A DNA stretch of 64,000 nt, taken from assembly GCA_964019165.1 (NCBI GenBank), contig OZ025271.1, positions 7,027,570 through 7,091,569 of the forward strand, read 5' to 3'. Below are positions 53,133-64,000 of this stretch, piece after piece. Every line of letters begins with the position of its first letter. The stretch's first letter is position 1. The notes beneath the pieces are model-generated. The model was not told where the DNA came from. It did no database searches and was given only the letters and a program-made list of their open reading frames with translations. The translations under genes were made by a program, and so were the position numbers. This DNA is from Mastigias papua (lineage: Eukaryota > Cnidaria > Scyphozoa > Rhizostomeae > Mastigiidae).

Positions 53133-53397
53133 TGTAGCCCTTATAATGGAATGACTGTGTAGCCCTTATACTGGAATGACTGCAATATTGAATTTCTTTT
53201 TATTTTATTGTCAACACTAGTATCCTGTGTCAGTTAGACACACCCCTGTCCAATATCGATTGGATAGCAAAAAAGATAACGTTAGTTAAGCAAGCACGTT
53301 GTTGTAAGAAAAGGATTGAAAGTGATTTTAAAAGTTAAAGCGAAACCACACGGTGTCTTTTTCTATCTGTGAAAATACTGATGAAGGGCACGTTAAA
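53133..53397 (+). repeat. 3' LTR of the Gypsy element
   Basis: 265 bp, identical to the 5' LTR except at two positions (in the second 25-bp unit, and at about 53352). It is preceded by the purine run AAGGGGGGAAGCG. The right flank begins TCGG, repeating the left flank. Confidence 0.93.
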
Positions 53398-53989
53398 TCG
53401 GCATCACAAGCTTATACCTGTGAAGGCTGAATTTAGTGATACAGATTACCCATCATGACTGGGTGCGACATGGGAGAAAATTTTCAGATTTTACCCTCTA
53501 GAATGACCAAAATGGCATCTCTCAGATGAAGATTTGATTCAATAGTATGGCTCTCAGGCCTTCGAAGGGCGGAAAGGGAGGGATATACTCACATATATAT
53601 TTAGGTTGTTCAAGCTTGGAATCAAACCATTGACTAAAAAAATGATTTCTGGCATACAACTTGAATCAACGAAAGAAGTCTCCATGCCATACACATGCAA
53701 AAAAGGAGCAAAGAAAATGTTCAGTTCTTTTTTATCAAGACTTCATGTAGACAAGGGCAAATCTGCTGTTTCCAGTATTTTCAAAGATTTAATTGTAGCA
53801 TTGTTGCAAAAGTTGTTCAGACCTTGCAGAAGGTCAGCTGTTCAGAGGGCCTGCATATCACATAAATGACATATAACTAACTTTTGTGAGAGTTCATTAT
53901 GCAATTGCAAAGGGTTGTATCTCATGTCTGAATGAGTAGACACAGTAAATTAAGCTCTTCAAGATGAGCTACGTCATCGACTGGAACTT

Positions 53990-55460
53990 CCAGCTTTGAT
54001 CCTGCTGAAAATACTGGAAAAGTGCTGCAAACTTTCACGGATTTTATCCAAGCCTTGGAAATGTGATATGAAGTGGCTTTGATAGGTGACCTTAAAGCTG
54101 AAGGAACAGGAGTAGAGCGGAAAGATCACCAGACAAAGGTATCTCGAATGTCTGTCTTTCAGGTGAACAATTATAAACTGATCTTAAAGCGGAGTATAAT
54201 TAGAATATGACTGAACTAAAAGCGCCTGATTTTAATATCATGATAAAAAAGCTTCATGATCGCTATATTAGTGCTTCTACATTACCAATTCTACATTACG
54301 ACTTCAGTCTAGTGGTGAAAAAATCGATGATTTTATCAATACAATCTGTCAACATGTTGAAAGGTGTGCGCTTTTACCGGAAAAACAAGCTCAAACATTC
54401 AGGCAGTTCTTGACCATGTAGCAGAGGTGAATATCTACAATGACCTCAGTATCAGAAGAATGTTTCATACCCCAGTCACCTTGCAGCCCTATCACAGAGC
54501 CCAAGGGCTTTTCCATCATAAAACCCAAGGGCTGTTCCATATAAAACCCAAGAGGCAAATCACATTAGATACAACATAGCACAGTACAACTTTAAAGCTA
54601 CATGGATAGTAAATGACGACAGGAATCTCCACGGCCAACAATGCAACTTGATTTCATGTGCACTAGCTGAGTCACTAGGCAATTACTATACAAGCAATGT
54701 CAATACTGTCTCTCAGCACACCAGTCATAACTCAAGGGCTAACAAGGACTTTGACAACCTAGCGAAAAAATAAATCCATCTGCTGCCAATATTTTATCAA
54801 GATGAATGTGTTTTATCAGGCCTTGGGAAACTACAGGCCGATCCAGTACACTTTTACCTAAAACCTTATGCTACGCCTATAATTTAGCCACCAAGACATT
54901 TCTCTTATCATCTTCAAGCACATTTTAATAAACTCATTCATGACATGATAGATGTTGATGTTATTGAACAGCACTCAGGGCCAGTAACCTAGATCGCCAA
55001 CCCAGTTCTTGTGCTAAAGTCAAATGGGAGCATCAGAATCACTAGTAGATTTACGAGGCCTAAAACAAACTCTCCTAAATCCGCACCTACCTGCACCCAG
55101 CATAGATGTCCTGCCCATGTTTAATGGCAAATTTATTTTTAGTAAGCTTTACCTCAAAGCTTTATTTTAACAGCTTGAACTTGAATGTGAATCTCGCCCA
55201 CTAACTGTTTTTCGAGCAGGCATTCGTCTAATGCCGTATAAACGTCTCACCATGAGAACTTAAACAGCTAAATAAAAGACTTAAAGGTATATGTAATTGA
55301 ATATATTGTAATTGCAGATACTGACTTTCGAAGGCACGCCATCTCATCGGAACATGTCCTTACTGCCTTGCAATATGCTGGACTAACAGTAAGTCCGAAG
55401 ATTGCGTACTAGCCTTATCAGAAATCCTTTTCTAGGGATTCAAAAACAGAAGGCCTAAGA
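53990..55460 (+). pseudogene. Older Gypsy-type gag-pol remains
   Basis: Plus-strand scraps in changing frames. Near 54820-55080: SGLGKLQADPVHFYLKPYA, RHFSYHLQAHFNKLIHDMID, VIEQHSGPVT, IANPVLVLKSNGSIRIT, the entry of a Gypsy RT. Near 55100-55260: DVLPMFNGKFIFSK, LTVFRAGIRLMPYKR. Near 55320-55400: HVLTALQYAGLTVSPK. Stops are frequent. Upstream, 53606-53869 is an 87-codon frame without a recognisable domain. The family differs from the 46.3-kb element. Confidence 0.7.
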
Positions 55461-55669
55461 CAAGACCCAGAAAGGTGCAAGCGGTGCATCATGCAGACAG
55501 GCCACAACATATGGAAGAGGCAAAATCATTTTTGTTTTATTTGCTCCAATGGACAATTTATTCCTGCAGGCTTTAAGCCAACACTTAACTTTGGCTGCTT
55601 CAAACTTGTCCAGGAAAATTATTTGTAGACCTGGCAATAACTGTCTGCAGAACACTAAGCCAGTACGGA

Positions 55670-56580
55670 ATGAAATGAAATTTCTCACTGTCGATAGCAG
55701 TTCTATATTGAATGCAATCAAACATCTAAAAGCAGCTGGTCCTGATAAAATTCCAACAATCATTGCCAAAGATGTTGGTGACCTTGTATCAACACCTCTA
55801 TCGAAGAAATTAATCTTTACAAAACAGAGCATTTCCAGATTTCCAAAGCTTATGAGAGTAGAAAGAGATGTAAATAGTTACAGTTTCAATGTTTTCTAGA
55901 ATGCCAGAGAGGATGGTACACTACCAGATATTTTAGTTTCTTTTTGGAAATAATGTAATTACCAAGAATCAGTCAGATTTTCGAAAACTATACTCCACAA
56001 TAACGTCATTAATATGCAGCGTTGATGACTGGTATGAAAACATCAACAAAAATGAACCTTTCTATATTTCTTAACCTAAGGAAGGTGTCTAATACAATCA
56101 ATCACACAACACTAGTTGAAACGTCAAAGTAGGCATAGTATACAGGACAACACTAAGAACTGGTTTCAGTCCTTAGGAAGGTGTTTGATACGGTCGATCA
56201 TAAACTATTAGCTGAAACTTGAAGTAGATAAGGTATACAAGACACCGCTAAAAACTGACTAGATCATAGTATGCAAGTATGTGCTGCAAATTGAAAAAGA
56301 TAAAGGACATATGAGGTAGCATGTGATATACAACAAGGCTCCTGCTTAAGACCTCTCCTATTTATCATACATCAGAACAACTTGGAGAAATGGTTGAAAC
56401 TCTTGCAAGCTAGTATCTATACTGATGTTACCAACGTAATGATCACATCGGATGATGCAGAAAAGCTGACCCTAGAGGAACAACAAGAATTGGCCAACCT
56501 TTCTGGGCGGATGAGAATAAATACGTGAAGCCCTAACACCACAAAAACGGAAGATATGCTGAGGATATGAGATGAGAAGT
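55670..56580 (+). pseudogene. Decayed CR1/Jockey-like LINE RT
   Basis: Frame 55549-55899 contains SSILNAIKHLKAAGPDKIP, the RT entry pattern. Later pieces read NQSDFRKLYSTITSLICSVD, then PKEGV.YNQSHNT around 56090 and again near 56175, an internal duplication of the motif A neighbourhood. QGSCLRPLLFI and ASIYTDVTNVMIT (the ADD motif decayed) follow near 56330-56450, then LANLSGRMRINT. It has many stops and no intact domain. Confidence 0.7.
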
Positions 56581-56999
56581 GGATTTATTTTTGTATTTAA
56601 GATATATTTAAGATTTTATTTTCTTTTGTGTGATCTTCAAAGTTGCGATCCATTCAAGTTGTGTTCATGACCTGAGCATGCGCAGTAGAAATTGGTTTTT
56701 CCGCAAATTCACCATTCTTATTTTGTTAGATTCTCTTGCCATTCTAATTCCTAGGATGCAGTTGTACCAGTGTTGGTTAGAAGCTTCTTCTCAGAGCAAT
56801 GTATTCGTTTCTTCACAGTTCTTTGATGTTTTGTAAGGATAGTCGGGTAAGGCATAGATGAAGTTGGCGCCCCATGCCAGACGAGAATAAAGCACACGGG
56901 GACTTGAAAATTGATACTCGTTTTGTCTAGGCCAATTCACTTCTAGATTAGTTTGGAGATTAGATAGGTTTCTGTCATAACTGCATCTGAGGAATTGAC
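56581..56999. other. Leader-like region, nothing certain
   Basis: It includes TTGGCGCCCCATGCC near 56866, which resembles a retroelement primer binding site, but no matching LTR pair was found. Confidence 0.3.
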
Positions 57000-59900
57000 A
57001 TGGCACGTTTACCAGTGCATGACTTTTTTAAACCTTTTACTAAAAGCAATGTGGATGGGAGGTACTGCAAAAATGAAAGCTGCAACTTTAGGAACAAAGA
57101 CATCAGCCATTATCATTGTAACTTGTGCTACTTTGCCTGGCATGATTATACTATGTCACGAATGAAAAAATCATACTAGTCCGAAGCATCCTAACGACTC
57201 TGATACAGCATTTGCAATGCTCATGAAAATCCTCAATCATCAGAACTGTCAATCTTTCCAACATTACTAGATGCCAGTGTTGAGAGGGCTAAATTTGGTA
57301 ATGTATTAGCTGCAGAGCCTCCCTGCTCACTCCTGGAAGTACCCCAGTCAGTGTACATAGGCCATTCGTTATTAACATGAGCAGAGTATTGACACCTTTG
57401 TCATCAGACCCAAAGGAAGCTAAATTTTTATCAACAGCAATATCACTTCCTGCCAAAAATTGGAAGTTTCTTTTATACCATCTAGTGACCCAGTATCTTC
57501 GTACAAAACAGGTGTTGTTGCAGATTGTTGGAAAAAGGTTAATCAGAAGCCATTGGCAAGGAAGAAGGCAAGAGGCGGAGAGCAGATTGTTGATTGGGAA
57601 AATATAAAATCTCTTTTGGTATATCACAGACTAGGCAATGTTGGGAATATTTTTGACATGGTTATTTGTGATAGTCACTGGAGGGAGTGGTACACATTCA
57701 AGTTGAAACTGAAGCAAATCTCAAATCCATGCATTCAAAAACTGTCCTAGAACTTCTTATGTTAAAATGCAATGGACAACAGATATCAGCTGACAAGCAT
57801 CAGGGTTGCAGTTGAAGCAACCAGTTTTCCTGTTGCTTCTGATATTCTTTACCTAACTTTACCTGGAAAAACGGCAGATATAACTGGGTGTATAACGAAT
57901 GTGAAGCAAACACTTTTCAGATGTCTTGCCATTACTTCCACTCGGCAAAAACATGCTTCATTGTCAAGTAGTAACACCATTCGATAGAACAATTTTAAAT
58001 AAAGCTTCTCTAACTTACGGCAAAGCATTGATCGGTTGTTTGAGTAGAAGTGGTAGTTCATTATCATATGAGAACAATTTAAAAGATTGCAAATATGCTA
58101 GGCTATTGTGGAACTCCGTTGGTACGAAATATTTAATGCAATATACATCATTCAGCTTCCATCCTGGATAGAATGTGATGATTTAGAAACAATGACAAAA
58201 ACCACTTCAATTTATAATGCTGAAAGGCTCTCCAATTTCATGACATCATGATTGGAGTACGGGCCAAATTTAATCTCAGTCATTGATCTATATGAGAAGG
58301 CTGCTAGTCACGACATAGACACACAGAGCTTCAAAATATGCAGCCATGAAAATATACTTCATAACAACTTTCTACAGGAGTCTTTAGAAAAATGTGCAAA
58401 CCAGAGAGGAGTGCTGAATTGTGACAATATTGCTTTTGCATTACCTTACAATCCAAGATAATGCTGATATCAGGAATTTCAAAATAGAGGAGGATGTCAT
58501 ATCTAGTGGGAAATTATTGCCAATTTTAACATCTATGTATTTGCATATGGAAAACCTTAGCTGTTCTAATATTCAAGGTCTCAAAAAGCTGTTATACATG
58601 ACTGCAGATGATTATGGTTTAAACAGCATTTGCTACATCCCTACTGTTGCATGCAAGTCTTTGCTCTTTGCATCAAGGTATCTTAATGAAGCTCTGATAG
58701 AGACAAATCTGAGAGGAGACGATACTTTGCCACCACCATACTTGTGTTAAATGGGGTTTCATTCCTTTGGAAAAAGTGGGACCCACGCCTCAGCTGATAA
58801 CTGTGTTTTAAATCTTCATCGAGTAATTATCAATGCAGTAAATAAGCTGAAGGACCACCGCAATGAAATATTTGCACCAACCAAGCTGATGGAGAGTACC
58901 ATTCAGCTCATAAAAGAGGGACAATATTTTATGCTAGATTCAATACTGGTTCAAAAATTACTTGGTAAACTTACGAGAAAACGAGGTTATCTCATAAAAG
59001 CAAATAGTATACTCATTGATGCATTAACACGTTAAATAGGTGTGGTTCATACGAGAAGTCCCTTTTGTCAGACTGTTGAACCTCCCTCATTCAGGAAATT
59101 ATGCAGTGCATTGCTGTCAATGTTGCCTCAATATATTTACAACTTGGAAAACCCAAAGACCGCACTGATCTAATAAAAAAAATCCATGCCTCTCGGTGAC
59201 AATGAATTAATTATTAAATATTGCGATGAATGCCTGCAACGCATTGAGTTGCGCTTATGCTTAGTTAATGCTATCAATAATGCAAATTGTTAAGCAAAAG
59301 TCATCCTCCAAAATTACACTATAATGGCTACAGTACACAACCAGGTGGGGTCCTTTATGTCCCTAATTAGCACCCTTAAGAAGTTTTGAATCATTTGTCA
59401 CTTTCTCTGAATACATATTCCTAAAGAACTTGAAAAAAGAGTTTGCCACATATTCAAAGAAGATTGAATGACTTGGCAATAAGATCATTAATCCTCACCA
59501 CAGTTACAGCAGAAGAAAAAGAAGAATGCTTGGGAGAACTTGTAAGTTTTTACCCTGAAAACCATCCCATATTGCCAGCCATAGATGGTAAGGCCATACT
59601 ATGCATTGAGAAGTTTTAATTTCTGTGGAACACATGTTTAGTTCAAGTGCTTGACAGACCTTCTGGCTGGATTGACTACCCCCTACAGGTGGAGTTGTTG
59701 TCTTTGGTGCCGATCAGCAGGTCTGAGCCCATTTGAAGAGCCTTCGTTACTCTTTTACAAAGACATGTAGCTGGAATTCAATTTTTTTTTTGAATCCCTT
59801 GCATAAACTTGCAAATGCCCATAAAAAATATGCAAAAGGTATGAGGAACTTCATATAGAGACCATGCTGTTTCAAATGTGGATGATTACAGCTGGCCAAA

Positions 59901-61740
59901 AGTCAAGTATCTGCTGTTAATGAAGGACTTTGATACTTCAAATGATTCCTCTTACCTTGGTATCATATCTGGTTTAACTGAACTTTGTATAGCTCATTTG
60001 CCATATAGAGATAATTCTCCATATATATCACTACATAGTACTGAGACCAAGGGACTTATTCAGTCTTTTGATGATACTTTAAGTACAATCCATCTTTGAA
60101 AATAGTATCAGACTACTTGTTTTATTACGGACGTACTGTATTAGGACTTTTGAAGGCACAGAACTATGGGACTTTGATCTAGACATGCCTTTCACAAAGA
60201 TCCTTGCTCCTCTTCAGTCTACCACTGGAGGAATTAACTATGGTCCTGCTGTAGTATACAACCTCCTAGAAATAGCACAACTGAGACCTATGGAGCTTTA
60301 AGCAATGCAAAATCTGTGGGTTTTCCAGAAGTGTTCAAGTCCTGGGCATTGCAGACCAAATGATAAAAATCTACAATCTATGTTCAACAACAGCGCTGAA
60401 AACTGTTTTAAACTTAGAATAGTCCAGAGTGTTTTGAATAAATCATCGTTGATGCAGGAGAGGAAGAGGTGTCATAAGAATTTGAGAGATGAATTCAATT
60501 CAATTGCAACAGCCAGGAAAGCATGAATTTAGAATTAGTTAAATATCTTGATTGCGTGCCTCTGGCGCACATGCACAAAGTTTCAAGAAGATTACACAGC
60601 ATAGCCTGGAAGAGCCCATTGAACCAATACAGTGTCTTTGCATTCTGACTCTGTTATTTTAAATCCTGATCAGGTCAACGCTAGAGAATCTGGCAGGGAA
60701 AGTCTTGAAAAGTTTTTAGCAGTGAAGGTAACCCAAAAAAATTGTTAGTATCTTGAAAATCCTAAACTTTCTGATAATTCCTCAGCTCCAAAGGCTGAAA
60801 CATCCAAGGTCCAGGTTGAAACTATTTCTTTACTTTTGTTGCAATCAACTGGTATGCATGCAACATTATCAGAGAATTGCATCCCACCTCAACTTCGTAA
60901 GAAAAATGGCAAACGTTTGCATATTTCGAGAAAATATGACATTATTTTATGGTTATTCATCAATTTTAACGCAGCATGCCTTGATCGAGAGAAGCTTGAG
61001 GCATACTGCAGTGGTGATAAATGTATTTCATGTGTGATTTGAGACTGCCAGTTTGATTTTCATAACTTGGATATACCAACATGTACACGAAAGGAAGTGG
61101 CCTTGCTCATGGTAAAAATGATAGTCCTACCCATTGTTAGTGTATATGCAAATAAGAACAGGCACTTTACATTACTTCGGGCTTTTGATCGCAGGACATA
61201 TCACAGTAAAGGATGCACATCCACTCCCATTTCACCACTGTTATACAATGGTATGCAAATTGATGACAATAAGCTTATAAAATCATACAAAACCAGATAG
61301 CTAAATCGGGATTATGGCAGATAAAATATAATAATTGCATAAGTCTATTGCATAAGTCATAAGTATTATTTTGTGAGAAACCAGATTTTCTATCGACACT
61401 AAATCTACCCCATAACTTTACTCAGGTGGTCAATGATGGTAACTGTGGGATGCATGCAGTGTACATCATTGATTATTTTGGCAATATGTCACTTACCGTT
61501 TAAGGCTACTCCTGTTTCCATGCTGAGGATGATACTGTTGTGTTTTATGCCCTGAATTAATATTTTGAAAACACTGATGACGTTCAAGGTAGGTCAATAA
61601 TAATGTACTGCCCAGAAACAGACAATAGTTTATTGGAGCCTAGTCTCATCCAAGTTTTGCTAAGGAATCACTCTGTAAGTCTATTCTGCTCCATCAATAG
61701 AAAGCTTGTTGAACTAAGAAACTAAGAAAAGTCAAATAAG
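57000..61740 (+). pseudogene. Large decayed coding region, unknown family
   Basis: Plus-strand frames in sequence, broken by many stops and frame changes, appear to be one very long ancestral protein or gene set. The start (57000) reads ARLPVHDFFKPFT, with a Cys/His cluster CKNESC...HYHCNLC. Longest intact pieces: 57461-57750, 58421-58750 (YMTADDYGLNSICYIPTVAC, GDDTLPPPYLC), 58751-59035 (MGFHSFGKSGTHASADNC) and 59878-60099 (YLGIISGLTELCIAHLPYRD). At about 61420 there is VNDGNCGMHAVYII, which resembles the Cys motif of OTU-type proteases. I cannot assign a family. The consistent strand and low-complexity-free composition argue for real former coding sequence. Confidence 0.5.
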
Positions 61741-64000
61741 CTGCATCTGTTTCTGACTTTACATAGTATAGCTCAAGAATGAAGATCAACTTTATATAGA
61801 TGTCCAAATGCTATATGACAAGATCATTGCATCAGATAGCTAAAACAGTACAGTTGGTGCCATTGAAAGTCTTGTTGTCTTAGAGTGCTTATGTAACTAA
61901 ATTTTGGAAAAATTTCATTCTTCCTTGTCATTTTGGTACCATTTGCTTATGCTTTTGTCAATTAAAGTGACTTAATTCTTTGGGTAAATTAATATATCCG
62001 ATGTGAAAATTTTAGCTTTCGTATGACATCATTAGTACTACGCATCTACTGAAACCACTGACAACACACTGTTAACTGTTGATGATAAATGAAGATTTAA
62101 TGTACGTTGCACTGAATTTCATTCAGTATTCGGCAACATTTCTACGTCTACTTGGTTATACACTCAGTTATCCTTTACAATATCATCTGATAAGTCCAAT
62201 CCGAGCATTAGTGATGAATAGTCGATGTTCAACGAAGGAAATACGCCGTACCGGGACGAGCCCCATACTGTTCCAGGTGTAGCAGCATGGGCCTAATATT
62301 GTGAAGAAGGCATAGATAATATATTCTCGTTGCTATAATTGAAGCAAGGTTCAAGACACTAATCATCGTCGATGGCTGATGAGTGTAATTTGCATTTTAT
62401 TTCAATTGATAGTTACACAGGTTTTTAACTAAATGCAATATTTAGTGCGGAATGAGACAAATGGTACTAAAGGTATAGTGCAGAGTACATTCAAATATGA
62501 AAGATATTTAGCAACCTGTTAAAATATAGTACTCCATTGTACTGTCAAGATGTGTAAATATAGAGCTATTTGCTGGTACAGCATCGATCGTGTTTTAACA
62601 TTGCCTTCATTCCAAGGCTACCAACAATGCTACAGGAAGGAAAAACCGAGTGATGGACGACAGCTTATAGCCAAGTTCCCACATTTTTTTTGCAGACGGT
62701 TAAGATATTCTCGCAAATGCTTGTCAATTGTGAAACATGACTCTTCAAAGTGTGATCGCTTGGTAATGTAAACGAAATCTTATGTGTTGGTTACTCATAA
62801 TATATGTGACCAGACCCCTTTAAATTTGTGATGTTGCCACTCGTATACAATGTCTCTCTATCAATGTCTTGTAGTTATGATTGTAGTTGTCTCTGCCTAT
62901 GTCTTTCCTGCAAGGGCCTAATACTACAAAAAAGAGTCCCTTTTAGGCCCATACTTCCGGGAGGAGTATGGCAGTTTCGACGAGATATTGCCAGTGAAAA
63001 CATGAGTTACAAGCCATGCAGGCGTGCAATCATTGCAAAAGCACGTACTACACATGCATGCGTGCATACACAGCAGCATTAAGCAAGCACACATAACTAA
63101 TTCCCCCGCCGGAAGATGATTTCCAAAAGCAACTCCCTATGTGTGGCTGTCATATTCTTCAGTGTGGCCTATGAACAAAACATACCACTACATATTTCTA
63201 CTTGGTTCTTTCTCTTGATGAGGAAAATCATGAATTGGGTCATCGGGTGTATGTTGGCTATTTCAACACCTTTCACCAATTGATCCACCATCCACGCATC
63301 ATTTCCTATCATAAGGCTTTTCCTTTCACTACCTTACGTGGTATGTGATCACTGAACATTTGCTATGATTTACGTATCGGCGATTCTGATGGGTACTACT
63401 TATGACGTCACAAGGTCAAAAGTTTGTTGCACACAAACTCATAAATCACGCAACTTTGAAAGCTAATTACAGCGCCTTGGAGGCACATATTCCAGTTCTG
63501 ATTTTTGAATATTGTCTACCACATTACGATTTTCAGAAGTAGGAGCAATTCAATATTTTCATGATTTGGTCCCATAAGCACTTTAAGCATATTCACAGGT
63601 AATGAGAAGAATCCTGGTGTGAGACATATTGCAAAAACATTAGCATTAAATGTTTACAAGGAGGCATGCGAAAAGGGTATTACTGTTGTGGCCAAAAGTT
63701 TAAGACGGCGTTTTTGTGAATGTTTCTTGGCGTAAAGATATTGAACCCTACCGCTCTCCCTATTATATTCTCTTTAGGGTCATTTCAGGTCATCTGTCCA
63801 TGCAGATTCCGAGTTTCGATGTTATTTTTTGACATTTTGCGCCATTTTGCTATGCCGTCACAATTAAATCTATAGAAATTCTCGGAATTGTCAATGGCTC
63901 TGCCGAAAATGGGTACACCCGAAAAATGTGTTACTTAGCTGGATTTTACATCAATCTATGCACAATTCATTTCTGTGATGTGTACGTAAAATATTCAAAC
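61741..64000. other. No gene recognised
   Basis: Short frames at 62079-62282, 62550-62771 and 62828-63082 have no recognisable domain. No terminal repeats or RNA genes were seen. The region may continue the decayed unit to its left or be host spacer. Confidence 0.35.

Larger units (their letters stand above)
46281..53397 (+). mobile_element. Ty3/Gypsy LTR retrotransposon
   Basis: A 7.1-kb element with two 265-bp LTRs differing at only two positions, a primer binding site at 46548, a polypurine tract at 53119-53132 and a 4-bp duplication TCGG (46277-46280, 53398-53401). Gene order is Gag, MYND finger, protease, RT, RNase H, integrase, C-terminal tail, as in Ty3/Gypsy. There is no envelope-like frame. 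The coding part is damaged: two adjacent stop codons, a changed RT catalytic residue, at least three frame changes and a deletion at the start of integrase. The element is therefore young by LTR comparison but not autonomous. Confidence 0.93.

Overview
This is a eukaryotic, almost certainly invertebrate animal, AT-rich stretch dominated by transposable elements (TEs) of several classes. It carries no operons, no bacterial signals, no CRISPR array and no rRNA gene. The best host signal is a spliced minus-strand gene (or tandem pair) whose exons encode ZU5-like domains, a UPA-like region and possibly a Death domain, the architecture of the UNC5/ankyrin/PIDD family. Exons of one copy lie at 35.3, 30.5, 29.7, 19.1 and 18.2 kb (candidate last exon at 17.2 kb). 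A second copy of the first two exons lies at 7.4 and 6.8 kb. Splice sites and phases join across introns that are stuffed with transposons. I cannot name the species.

Layout. 0-2.2 kb: a decayed RTE-like LINE on the minus strand. 2.9-3.8 kb: a broken Tc1/mariner-type transposase. 4.0-4.2 kb: a long (TA)n. 5.3-5.8 kb: a Penelope-like element (PLE) tail. 6.2-6.3 kb: a 160-nt hairpin. 6.6-7.4 kb: host exons of copy A. 8.07-12.15 kb: a palindromic PLE with two 1,525-bp arms of near identity, a long open RT plus GIY-YIG frame and, in both arms, what folds as a complete minimal hammerhead ribozyme. 12.2-12.5 kb: a SINE. 12.9-13.7 kb: PLE and LINE scraps. 14.4-15.8 kb: a 1.36-kb DNA transposon with 47-bp terminal inverted repeats and a perfect 9-bp target duplication. 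16.3-16.8 kb: a LINE tail. 17.1-19.1 kb: host exons of copy B.

20.4-27.0 kb: two tandem non-LTR elements with a C-terminal restriction-like endonuclease, bounded by TAA repeats as in the R4/Dong group. 27.1-29.25 kb: a decayed palindromic PLE carrying a 498-bp solo LTR. 29.5-30.5 kb: host exons. 31.2-34.5 kb: a third palindromic PLE of another family. 35.0-35.3 kb: host exon. 35.65-35.92 kb: a second SINE copy. 37.06-40.71 kb: a PIF/Harbinger transposon with DDE transposase and a MADF/BESS gene. 41.25-45.25 kb: a near full-length RTE-like LINE that appears nested in an older LINE. 46.28-53.40 kb: a Ty3/Gypsy element with 265-bp LTRs, Gag, a MYND finger, protease, RT, RNase H and integrase, young by LTR identity but broken in coding sequence. 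53.9-56.6 kb: decayed Gypsy and LINE remains. 57.0-61.7 kb: a long decayed protein-coding stretch of unknown family. 62-64 kb: nothing recognised.

Except for the host exons and the PLE, Harbinger and SINE units, nearly everything is degraded. All family names rest on motif recognition by eye. No database search was possible.
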